From NCBI GenBank assembly GCA_016207095.1, contig JACQQF010000035.1:1-37700 (forward strand): 37,700 bases of DNA. Reading direction: 5' to 3'. Made by a program: the position numbers and the translations under genes. This document shows positions 16,841-23,781 of this stretch, in pieces. Positions within the stretch are counted from its first letter, which is position 1, and each line of letters starts with the position of its first letter. The notes beneath the pieces are model-generated. The model was not told the DNA's origin. It searched no databases and saw only the letters and a list, made by a program, of their open reading frames with translations. This DNA is from Candidatus Methylomirabilota bacterium. GTDB taxonomy: Bacteria; Methylomirabilota; Methylomirabilia; Methylomirabilales; Methylomirabilaceae.

Positions 16841-16947
16841 GCGGTTCATGGTTCACGGTTCATAGTTCATAGAAAAGGCAAGGCACCGTTCCTTTCCTGG
16901 ATTCTTTAGCTCTCATCCATGAACTATGAACTATCAACTATGAACTG
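16841..16947. repeat. Inverted pair of GTTCATAG minisatellites
   Basis: An array of GGTTCAT/GTTCATAG units (16841-16872) and an inverted array of CTATGAAC units (16914-16947) flank about 41 bases. The two can pair into a stem of 14 or more bases between the end of the hydroxyacyl-CoA dehydrogenase gene and the HU promoter. It could act as a transcription barrier. Confidence 0.65.
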
Positions 16948-16951
16948 CTCT

Positions 16952-17839
16952 TTATAGCCCCAGATCTGTGACCTTCGGCGTTGGGCCGGAGTAGTCATAG
17001 AAACCCTTACCGGATTTTCGGCCGTGATAGCCTGCCATCACCATCTTTCGAAGGAGCGGCGGGGGCGCGTATCGTCGCTCCCGATACTCCTCGAACATGA
17101 CATTGGCGATGAAGTAGGTGGTGTCGAGCCCCACGAAGTCAGCCAGCGCGAAGGGTCCCATCGGATGGTTGCAGCCGAGCGTCATCGCTTTGTCGATGTC
17201 TCCCACGGTGGAGACGCCCGCCTCCAGCGCCCGGATGGCATCCAGCAGGTATGGGACCAGCAGGCGGTTCACGATGAATCCACAATTGTCCTTGACCGTC
17301 ACCGGCTCCTTCCCCAGCGACGTCGCGAATTCATAGATGGTTCGATAGGTCTCCTCGCTGGTCCGGATGGTCCGGATCACCTCCACCAGCTTCATCACCG
17401 GAACGGGGTTGAAGAAGTGCAAGCCGGCGAACCTGTCAGCCCGGCCGGTCACGGAGGCCATCGCCATAATGGTGAGGGATGAGGTGTTGCTCACGAAGAT
17501 GGTGGAGGGAGGGCAGAGACGATCAAGCGCGCGGTAGAGCTCCTGCTTCGCGGGAAGATCCTCTACGATCGCCTCGATGACGAGGTCGGCCCCCTTCAGG
17601 TCGTCCAGGCTCAGGGTCCACCTGATCCGTGCCAGGAGGTTGGCCTTCTCCTCGGCGCTCATCCTCCCCTTCTCGACCGCCCGCTGCAGTTGGCTGTCGA
17701 TCGCCTTCAATCCCCTATCCAGAAAGCGCTGTTCCACCTCCCTGATGATGACGGAGTACCCCGCCTGGGCCACGACCTGCGCGATCCCGGAGCCCATCAG
17801 GCCGGCCCCAACCACCCCAACAGTCTTGATGACGGCCAT
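16952..17839 (-). CDS. 3-hydroxybutyryl-CoA dehydrogenase
   Basis: A 295-residue 3-hydroxyacyl-CoA dehydrogenase. The NAD fold starts VGVVGAGLMGSGIAQ (residues 7-21); the catalytic pair is in GLHFFNPVPVMKLVEVI (His141 and Glu153), followed by NRLLVPYLLDAIRALE and DKAMTLGCNHPMGPF in the C-terminal dimer domain. It oxidises or reduces (3S)-3-hydroxybutyryl-CoA. The Shine-Dalgarno GGGAGG precedes the ATG. With the crotonase and acyl-CoA dehydrogenase elsewhere in the window it could complete a short-chain acyl-CoA cycle. Confidence 0.93.
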   Translation of the reverse strand: MAVIKTVGVVGAGLMGSGIAQVVAQAGYSVIIREVEQRFLDRGLKAIDSQLQRAVEKGRMSAEEKANLLARIRWTLSLDDLKGADLVIEAIVEDLPAKQELYRALDRLCPPSTIFVSNTSSLTIMAMASVTGRADRFAGLHFFNPVPVMKLVEVIRTIRTSEETYRTIYEFATSLGKEPVTVKDNCGFIVNRLLVPYLLDAIRALEAGVSTVGDIDKAMTLGCNHPMGPFALADFVGLDTTYFIANVMFEEYRERRYAPPPLLRKMVMAGYHGRKSGKGFYDYSGPTPKVTDLGL

Positions 17840-17890
17840 GATTCCTCCCTACCTATGGAAGCCGACCGCAACCGCTGCGGCCTCGTGTGG

Positions 17891-17917
17891 AAGGGGGCTC
17901 CGCACTGGAGCCCCCTT
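17891..17917. terminator. Hairpin, possible terminator of the small secreted-protein gene
   Basis: Perfect 10-base arms (AAGGGGGCTC at 17891-17900 and its complement at 17908-17917) with a 7-base loop, about 30 bases past the minus-strand stop at 17949. No T-run, so termination is only presumed. Confidence 0.4.
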
Positions 17918-17948
17918 CACCAACCGCCCTAATGAATAACGACGGCTC

Positions 17949-18206
17949 CTATTTCTTGGCAAGGTCCGAGAGCGCTTCCTTCAGCTTGGCAGCCGACTCA
18001 GGGTGCTTTCCCTCATCGTGGAGCCCGATCCCCTCCTTGCACATCTTCTCCACCTTCGCTTTGGTGGCCGCGTCCTTCTTTGACTCCTTGAGCGCCGCCT
18101 GGCACTCTTTGTAGAGCTTGGGTCAGGTCTTGGCCCAGGCCGCGGGAGTGCCGAGGCCCCATGTGACGGCAACGGCCAGCGCGATCATGATCACGAGCTT
18201 TCGCAT
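17949..18206 (-). CDS. Small secreted protein with in-frame UGA (candidate selenoprotein or nonsense allele)
   Basis: ATG at 18206-18204 with GGAGG 7 bases upstream. Codons 1-26 encode a textbook signal peptide ending P-A-A-W-A. Codon 28 is TGA (18125-18123), and the same frame then runs on as PKLYKECQAALKESKK to a TAG at 17949, giving 85 residues in all. The downstream half is clearly protein-like: amphipathic, Lys-rich, with Cys35 and Cys56, and ending GKHPESAAKLKEALSDLA. A Cys-Pro at positions 28-29 would complete a Cys pattern, and TGA is one base from TGC. A hairpin with bSECIS-like geometry follows the UGA. Either UGA is read as selenocysteine or this is a single-base nonsense mutation. 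The function of the family is unknown to me. Confidence 0.6.
18090..18107 (-). promoter_or_regulatory. bSECIS-like hairpin downstream of the in-frame UGA
   Basis: On the minus strand GAGTGCC-AGGC-GGCGCTC: seven pairs (one G-U) and a four-base apical loop starting 22 bases after the UGA, with G as second loop base. This agrees with published descriptions of bacterial SECIS elements (loop about 16-37 bases from UGA, G in the first two loop positions). Such short hairpins also occur by chance in GC-rich genes. Confidence 0.4.
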
Positions 18207-18224
18207 CCAATCACCTCCTCTCTG

Positions 18225-19565
18225 TCATGATGGTATCCCCACCTTGCGGCGGCGCCACTCGTTCAGCCGCCGTCCTATCTCAACTTCAAGCCCGCGGTCG
18301 GTGGGGTGGTAGTAGATTCGGCCCTTCAATCCCTCCGGCAGGTAGTCCTGTTCGGCAAATGCCTCCGGGAGATCATGCGGATATTGGTACTCCGTGCCGT
18401 AGCCCATCTCTTTCATCAAAGGGGTGGGCGCATTTCGCAGATGTAGCGGCACCCCTTCAAGCGGGGCATCCTCCACGTCACGCCGCGCCTCGCCGAACGC
18501 CATGTAGACGGCGTTCGATTTGGGCGCGGTCGCCAGATAGGCGGCGGCCTGGGCAAGCGCCAATTCGCCCTCGGGAGAACCGAGGAAATGAAAGGCGTCC
18601 TTGGCGGCCAGCGCCACTTGCAGCGCCTGCGGATCAGCGTTGCCGACATCTTCAGAGGCGAAGCGGACCAGGCGCCGCGCGAGATACAACGGGTCCTCCC
18701 CGGAGGCCAGCATCCTCGCGAGCCAATAGAGGGAGGCATCAGGGTCGCTGCCCCGCAGACTTTTGTGCAGGGCCGAGATCAGATTGAAGTGCTCATCCCC
18801 TGCCTTGTCGTACAGGAGCGCTCGGCGCTGTCCGGCCTCTTGAGCCATATTCAGCGTGAGCCTGCGGCTGCCCTCGGGCTCCCGGCCAGCCATCTGGGCC
18901 GCCAGCTCCAACGTGTTCAATGCCGTGCGGGCGTCGCCGGAACTGAACCTGGCGATGAAACAAAGCGCCTCTTCGTCTGCTTCGATGGCCAGGCGACCGA
19001 GGCCCCGCTCGTGATCGTCGAGCGCCCGCCGCAGGATCAGCACCAGCCCCTCCTCAGCCAGAGGCTGAAGCGTCAGGACCTTCGCCCGGGAGAGCAGGGG
19101 GGCGATGACCTCAAACGACGGGTTCTCGGTCGTGGCGCCGATCAACACGATCGTGCCGCGCTCCACATGAGGCAGGAAGGCGTCCTGCTGCGCCTTGTTG
19201 AAACGGTGGATCTCATCGATGAAGAGAAGGGTCCGCGTCCCATTGGCCCGCTCCCGTTCGGCGCGGGCGATCACTTCCCTGATCTCCTTGATCCCCGAGC
19301 TGACCGCCGAGAACGGGACGAAGGTCGCCCGGATCCTTTCCGCCAGCAGGAACGCGAGGGTTGTCTTCCCGGAGCCCGGGGGTCCCCAGAGGATCAGCGA
19401 TGGCAGGTCGCCTGTCTCCAGGGCGCCGCGGAGGATCTTTCCCTCCCCCAGCAGATGTCCCTGCCCCACGAACTCCTTCAGGCTCCTCGGACGCATCCGG
19501 TCGGCTAGAGGGCCGGGAAGCCTCTCACCCGGGGACGGGGATCTGTCGAACAGGTCCGATGTCAT
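18225..19565 (-). CDS. rarA: Replication-associated recombination protein A (RarA/MgsA)
   Basis: A 446-residue AAA+ ATPase related to the clamp-loader. The N-terminus LADRMRPRSLKEFVGQGHLLG, Walker A GPPGSGKTT (61-69), Walker B LLFIDEIHRF (113-122), sensor region GATTENPSFEV, and the RarA-specific C-terminal domain (ALHKSLRGSDPDASLYWLAR and the tail PEGLKGRIYYHPTDRG) are all present. It acts at stalled forks and binds SSB and single-stranded DNA ends. Convergent or adjacent genes are unrelated in function. Confidence 0.94.
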   Translation of the reverse strand: MTSDLFDRSPSPGERLPGPLADRMRPRSLKEFVGQGHLLGEGKILRGALETGDLPSLILWGPPGSGKTTLAFLLAERIRATFVPFSAVSSGIKEIREVIARAERERANGTRTLLFIDEIHRFNKAQQDAFLPHVERGTIVLIGATTENPSFEVIAPLLSRAKVLTLQPLAEEGLVLILRRALDDHERGLGRLAIEADEEALCFIARFSSGDARTALNTLELAAQMAGREPEGSRRLTLNMAQEAGQRRALLYDKAGDEHFNLISALHKSLRGSDPDASLYWLARMLASGEDPLYLARRLVRFASEDVGNADPQALQVALAAKDAFHFLGSPEGELALAQAAAYLATAPKSNAVYMAFGEARRDVEDAPLEGVPLHLRNAPTPLMKEMGYGTEYQYPHDLPEAFAEQDYLPEGLKGRIYYHPTDRGLEVEIGRRLNEWRRRKVGIPS

Positions 19566-19631
19566 CTTGTTCCTGGCAACATCAATTGAGGGGAGCCTAA
19601 CCCGTCATCCTGGACTCGCCGTCTTGCCGCT

Positions 19632-20339
19632 TCAGACCGTCTGGGGCAGCTCGCCGAGGACCCGCCGGGCAGCGGCGGCCGGATCGGCTGCCGTGATGAT
19701 CGGCCGGCCGATCACCAGGTAATCGGCGCCCGCCGCAGCGGCCTCCCTGGGGGTCATGACTCGAAGCTGGTCGTCGGCCGGAGCCCATTCCGGGCGAACC
19801 CCCGGCGTCACGATCAGCATCGACGGGCCAAGGGCGCCTCTGAGCGGAGCGATCTCGTGAGTGGAGGCGACGATCCCGTCCATCCCTGCCTCGCGCGCCA
19901 GCGAGGCAAGGCGAATGACGTGCGCCTGAAGGCCCAGCCCGCTGCCGATCGCCTCCTCGTACCCGTGCGGGTCCAGGCTGGTGAGGATCGTCACTGCCAG
20001 GAGACGCATCGCCGAGCCGCTTTGGGTGACGGCCTCCTTCGCCGCCTGCAGCATTGACCGACCGCCGGACGCGTGCAGCGTACACATCACCGCCCCCATC
20101 TTGGCCGCCTCCCGAACGGCCCCGGCGACCGTATTCGGGATGTCGTGAAGCTTCAGGTCCAGGAAGACCTGGCCACCACGTTTTTGCACCACTTCCACCG
20201 CCCGCGGGCCCTCAGCCGTAAAGAGCTGGACCCCCACCTTGAACAGCGTGACCGCGGGGCGAAGCTGGTCCACGAGCTTTCCGGCCGTGACAAGGTCCTT
20301 GACATCCAGGGCCACGATCAATCCGGGTGTCTTTCGCAT
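19632..20339 (-). CDS. pyrF: Orotidine 5'-phosphate decarboxylase
   Basis: A 235-residue TIM barrel catalysing OMP to UMP, the last step of de novo pyrimidine synthesis. Catalytic residues lie in VALDV (D11), FKVG (K34) and DLKLHDIPNT (D61, K63, D66). The phosphate-binding region VTPGVRPEWAPADDQLR with TPREAA and GADYLVIGRPI closes the site. Length is standard. Confidence 0.95.
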   Translation of the reverse strand: MRKTPGLIVALDVKDLVTAGKLVDQLRPAVTLFKVGVQLFTAEGPRAVEVVQKRGGQVFLDLKLHDIPNTVAGAVREAAKMGAVMCTLHASGGRSMLQAAKEAVTQSGSAMRLLAVTILTSLDPHGYEEAIGSGLGLQAHVIRLASLAREAGMDGIVASTHEIAPLRGALGPSMLIVTPGVRPEWAPADDQLRVMTPREAAAAGADYLVIGRPIITAADPAAAARRVLGELPQTV

Positions 20340-20354
20340 TGTATGACTCCTCCC

Positions 20355-21107
20355 CTAAACAGGCAGGCACATCATATCCTCAGCCAAGATCAACTCGCCA
20401 TCAAAGACTTTCCTGCAAGGCGTGACGATGTCATACTCGTCGCAGATCGGATAGAAGTGCGTCAAGACAAGTCGCCGACAGCCTGAGAGCGCCCCGATCT
20501 GGCCGGCCTGAGTCGGGGTCAAGTGATTTTTCATGGGTCGCTCATCCGGGGCAGAGCATTCCAGGACGAGGAGATCTGCGCCCTTCGCCGCGTCGATGAT
20601 GGCGTCACAGTAGGTGGTGTCGCCCGAGAAGACCAGAGTCTTGCCAGCGCCCGACTCGACTCGGTAGCAGAGGCTATGTCGAAGATGCACGACCTCTTTG
20701 GGAATCACCCGGAAGCCCTCACCTTCGGCGACCTTTTCAAGGATCTCTTCGAGAACCAGCTCGTAACTCTTCGCGGCGATCCAGTCGCCGTACAGCTCGA
20801 CCAAGCCATTGTGATAGGCCCGGAACCCCTTCGGTCCAGTGATGTACAACGGCTTCGTCCGTTGCCATGCCGGATTCCGAAGGGCGAATAGGAGTGGAAC
20901 CAGATCCCCCGTATGATCCGGATGAAGATGGGTGTAGAAGACCCGGTCCAGATCGAGGACCGTGACCCCAGCTTCAAGGAGTCTAGGCAGCGTCCCTGCG
21001 CCGCCGTCGAACAAGAGCGACTGGCCGGCGACCTCGACGAGGAGGCCGGGCGATCCCCGCCGGAGGCTTGGGATCGCGGTCCCGGATCCAAGGATCGTCA
21101 ACTGCAT
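20355..21107 (-). CDS. RNase Z-like MBL-fold metallo-hydrolase
   Basis: About 250 residues. The N-terminus MQLTILGSGTAIP and metal motif THLHPDHTGD (H60, H62, D64, H65) are those of the RNase Z/ElaC branch. Further ligands are in VVHLRHS, FSGDTTYCD, LVLECSAPDE, NHLTPTQAG and LVLTHFYP. Many members next to pyrimidine genes are annotated ribonuclease Z, but the substrate could also be a phosphodiester or an arylsulfate. The Met at 21107 fits the family start; in-frame starts exist upstream to 21143, and no clear Shine-Dalgarno separates them. The gene begins 15 bases upstream of pyrF's end on the same strand, so the two are probably co-transcribed. Confidence 0.82.
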   Translation of the reverse strand: MQLTILGSGTAIPSLRRGSPGLLVEVAGQSLLFDGGAGTLPRLLEAGVTVLDLDRVFYTHLHPDHTGDLVPLLFALRNPAWQRTKPLYITGPKGFRAYHNGLVELYGDWIAAKSYELVLEEILEKVAEGEGFRVIPKEVVHLRHSLCYRVESGAGKTLVFSGDTTYCDAIIDAAKGADLLVLECSAPDERPMKNHLTPTQAGQIGALSGCRRLVLTHFYPICDEYDIVTPCRKVFDGELILAEDMMCLPV

Positions 21108-21187
21108 GGGCGAGAGAATAGCATTAAACCCGGGCATTGACAAGGGAGGCAGGGTGGGGTAAGGATTGGCCTAACGGAGCGTGAAGG

Positions 21188-22384
21188 ATGCAAAGTCGGC
21201 AGTCCACTTGGGTGAACATTTCGCGGGCCTATTGGGGTATGGCCCTCTGGCTGACACTGCTGCTCTGGCCGGGCCTATGTCCCGCCGGCGTCTGGCGGGA
21301 CCCGAAGATCGAGGAGCTGGTCGTCGCGGGGACCGATCGCCTCCTCAACCTCGATTACCCTGAGGCCGAAAAGGTGTTCTCCCGTCTGAGCGACCTCGAT
21401 TCGACCGGACTGCTCGCCCAGTTGTACGGCGCCTTCGTCAAACTTGCGCGGGTGCAGGATCGGGAGGCGACGCCGGAGGAGTTGGACGCCTTCCTGGCGA
21501 CGCTCACGACGATCACAGCGAAGGCCGAGGAACAGCTCAGGCGCACCCACGAGGACCCCGATCTCCTGCTCTTTCTCGGAATGGCCTGGGGCTCAAAGGC
21601 GATGATCGACGGCGTTCGGGGCAACTATCTCTCGACCTACGAGGGGATAAAGCGCACCAGGCGGTATTTCGAGGCCTGCCTCCAGCACCAACCGACCAGG
21701 TACGATGCCTACTATGGTCTGGGCCTGTACGATTACACCCTCTCTCGACTCTCCTGGTTCTATCGCCCTTTCGTGCACCTGCTGCTGCCGCCAGGCGATC
21801 GAGAGCGCGGCCTTCGAGCGCTCGCCCTGGCCGGCGAGCGAGGGACCGCGACCAGGATGCTGGCCAAGTTCGCCCTCCTGCAGACCTACACCGGCCTCGA
21901 GAAAGATTATGGCCGGGCCCTGCCGCTGGCGGAGGAGCTGCTCCGGCGATTTCCGGGAAACCCTGAACTCTATTTCCAGGCGGCGCTGGTCTATTCCGAG
22001 CTGGGGCGGTTCACCGACGCCCTGGAGGTCGGCCGTCGGATCCGCGCCAACCTCGAGCAGGAGCGCCACCACTTCAAGCGAGAGATGCTGTCGCGTTACT
22101 TCCAGCTCATGGGGAAGATGTATATGGACCACGGCGACTACCTCACGGCCTTGAGTTTCTTCAGGAAAACGATCGCACAGCCGACGACCCGCTACGCGTG
22201 GGTGACGGCGTGGGCCTGGACCCGGACGGGCATGATCCACGACCTGTTGGGGGAGCGGGGAGAGGCGACCAAGAGCTATCAAATGGCCTTGGCGGTCAAG
22301 ACCGATGGGATGGCGAAGGATGTCGCCAGGCAATACCTGGACGAGCCCTACCGAAAGGAGGCGGCGCGCCAGACCGCCCCTTAG
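21188..22384 (+). CDS. Exported TPR-repeat protein, unknown function
   Basis: A 398-residue protein with an N-terminal hydrophobic segment (about 16-33, ending L-C-P-A-G, so a lipoprotein or signal-peptide cleavage is possible). Helical tetratricopeptide-like repeats follow: LDYPEAEKVFSRL, ACLQHQPTRYDAYYGLGLYDY, GRALPLAEELLRRFPGNPELYF, LGRFTDALEVGRRI and HGDYLTALSFFRKTI. It probably serves as a periplasmic scaffold. The TAG stop (22382-22384) is the first part of a family B repeat element (TTAG). Confidence 0.75.
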   Translation: MQSRQSTWVNISRAYWGMALWLTLLLWPGLCPAGVWRDPKIEELVVAGTDRLLNLDYPEAEKVFSRLSDLDSTGLLAQLYGAFVKLARVQDREATPEELDAFLATLTTITAKAEEQLRRTHEDPDLLLFLGMAWGSKAMIDGVRGNYLSTYEGIKRTRRYFEACLQHQPTRYDAYYGLGLYDYTLSRLSWFYRPFVHLLLPPGDRERGLRALALAGERGTATRMLAKFALLQTYTGLEKDYGRALPLAEELLRRFPGNPELYFQAALVYSELGRFTDALEVGRRIRANLEQERHHFKREMLSRYFQLMGKMYMDHGDYLTALSFFRKTIAQPTTRYAWVTAWAWTRTGMIHDLLGERGEATKSYQMALAVKTDGMAKDVARQYLDEPYRKEAARQTAP

Positions 22385-22573
22385 TGGTCCTCCAACTATT
22401 TCGCCCTAAGTTGGTGCGCACCATGTGCCGGGCCAAGAAACGAGCATAGCAAGGCGCGGCACCTGGGGCCGCACCCACTGCGCGGGTACCCGACGTACAT
22501 TCTCAGGTACGTCGCAGGGAGTGCCCCGGGGGCCAGCAACGAAGCTAGGCGATGTTAATTGGACTGGCACTAG
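22381..22573 (-). repeat. Family B miniature element (B2)
   Basis: A 193-bp uninterrupted element bounded by TTAG (22381) and CTAG (22573). Termini are variants of CTAGTGCC-GTCCAA. The interior contains the complement of the CCTTGCTATGCTCGTTTCTT block, two GTAC-rich palindromes and the GGCACTCCCTGCGACGTACC block. No ORF. Orientation is opposite to B1. It carries the stop codon of the TPR gene. Confidence 0.8.
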
Positions 22574-22587
22574 AGCCGCGTTTTCTC

Positions 22588-22615
22588 TTGACACGTTCTT
22601 CAGGCGGGCCATAAT
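22588..22615 (+). promoter_or_regulatory. Promoter upstream of the small periplasmic protein gene
   Basis: TTGACA at 22588-22593, a 16-base spacer and CATAAT at 22610-22615. It begins 15 bases after the end of element B2. Confidence 0.65.
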
Positions 22616-22675
22616 GAAGAGTGAAGATCGAAGAGCCAGATCAGATCTGGAACGATCCGGCATGGAGGGAGAAGA

Positions 22676-22972
22676 GTGGTGATAACCGCGAAGGCGACAC
22701 GAGTCCTGGCAGCCGTGATACTGTCGATGACGCTCCTGGTCCTTCCGGCCTTCGCCTGCGAATTGGCCGGCCCCAACGTCCACATAGGAGAGATCAAGGC
22801 GATCGATCCCGCTCAGCGAAGCCTCACAATCCTGGACCGGCAGATGAAGAAGCCTTTCACCTTCCTGGCTGCTCCGGAGCAGCTTAAGGGACTCTCACCG
22901 GGGCAACTGGTTTCGGTGAAGTACTCCGAGATGAAGGGTCAGTTAAGAGCCGAAGAGATCAAGCCGCTCTAG
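22676..22972 (+). CDS. Small exported beta-rich protein, OB-fold/CusF-like
   Basis: A 98-residue product with two successive GTG codons as possible starts after GGGAGAAGA. A signal peptide ends near LPAFA-C. The mature part (GEIKAIDPAQRSLTILD, then FTFLAAPEQLKGLSPGQLV and VSVKYSEMKGQL) has the strand pattern of small periplasmic OB-like barrels (DUF5666 or CusF-like), but the metal-binding Met/Trp of CusF is not evident. Function unknown. Its stop lies in the CTAG terminus of element B3. Confidence 0.6.
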   Translation: MVITAKATRVLAAVILSMTLLVLPAFACELAGPNVHIGEIKAIDPAQRSLTILDRQMKKPFTFLAAPEQLKGLSPGQLVSVKYSEMKGQLRAEEIKPL

Positions 22973-23143
22973 TGCCGTTCCAACTAACTTCGCTTAGCTT
23001 CGTTGCTGTCCCCGGCGCCCTCCCTGCGACGTACCTGACGCCGTACGCCTCGGTCGGCTCCAGGGACAGCGCCTTGCTATGCTCGTTTCTTGGCCCGGCA
23101 TATTGCGCTCCAACTTGGGGGGAGATAGTTGGAGCAGCACTAG
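22969..23143 (+). repeat. Family B miniature element (B3)
   Basis: A 175-bp element with CTAGTGCCGTTCCAACTAAC at the left and GTTGGAGCAGCACTAG at the right. Inside is TTAG at the site where B1 carries an A element, then the CCCTGCGACGTACCTGACG block and the CCTTGCTATGCTCGTTTCTT block. Same orientation as B1. Confidence 0.82.
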
Positions 23144-23207
23144 CTGGCGTACCACGCGTCTCGTCCTGGTTGCAGGTGGCTCCGCAAGAAAAGAAGGCTC
23201 GGAGCGA

Positions 23208-23600
23208 TTACTTCCCTCCTTTGGAGAGGGTGGTGAGCTGCTCCTGAGTCAGGAGCTGCCGCATCGCTTTGTGAAACTTGATCTCTGTCAGTAGCATCTC
23301 TCTGTCGGTCTTCGCCAGTTGGTCGGCTGCTTTGTCGATCTCCTTGTCCGATGTCTTCTTGTCAGAAAGCAGGTCCACCAACCGCTTACGGATCTCCACG
23401 ATCTTCTGCTGACCGGCGGTCAGCGCCGTCTTTCGCTCGCTGGTCAGCGTATCAAGCTTGCTTCTCTGATCGTTGGAAAGCGCCAATTGTTTGAAGGGGT
23501 CGGCCTCCTTCGCCGGTTCCTTCTGGGCTGACGCGATCGTCCCGCCCGCCGCCATCATGGCCACCACCAGTCCAACCAGCAATCCTCTCCATGCGCGCAT
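23208..23600 (-). CDS. Spy/CpxP-like periplasmic protein (LTxxQ motif)
   Basis: A 130-residue protein with a signal peptide ending I-A-S-A and a helical mature part. Two LTxxQ-type motifs are visible (LSNDQRSKL and LTQEQLTTL). Members (Spy, CpxP, CnrX-like) are periplasmic chaperones or stress and metal sensors. GAGGAGA precedes the ATG. It stands alone between element B3 and glgA. Confidence 0.7.
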   Translation of the reverse strand: MRAWRGLLVGLVVAMMAAGGTIASAQKEPAKEADPFKQLALSNDQRSKLDTLTSERKTALTAGQQKIVEIRKRLVDLLSDKKTSDKEIDKAADQLAKTDREMLLTEIKFHKAMRQLLTQEQLTTLSKGGK

Positions 23601-23781
23601 CCAGATCTCCTCTCTTCAGAATGACCGACGCAGCAAACGGCTCACGAGACAGCACTCATCAACCCATTGTACTCGGGAACGGGGAAGGGCGAAAGCGAAA
23701 ATTGGTCCGGACGAAAGGCCTTACCTCCCGTGGCCCATCCCGGCAGAGGCCGTCGGGCGCAATTGCGACGCCCGGACCGAT

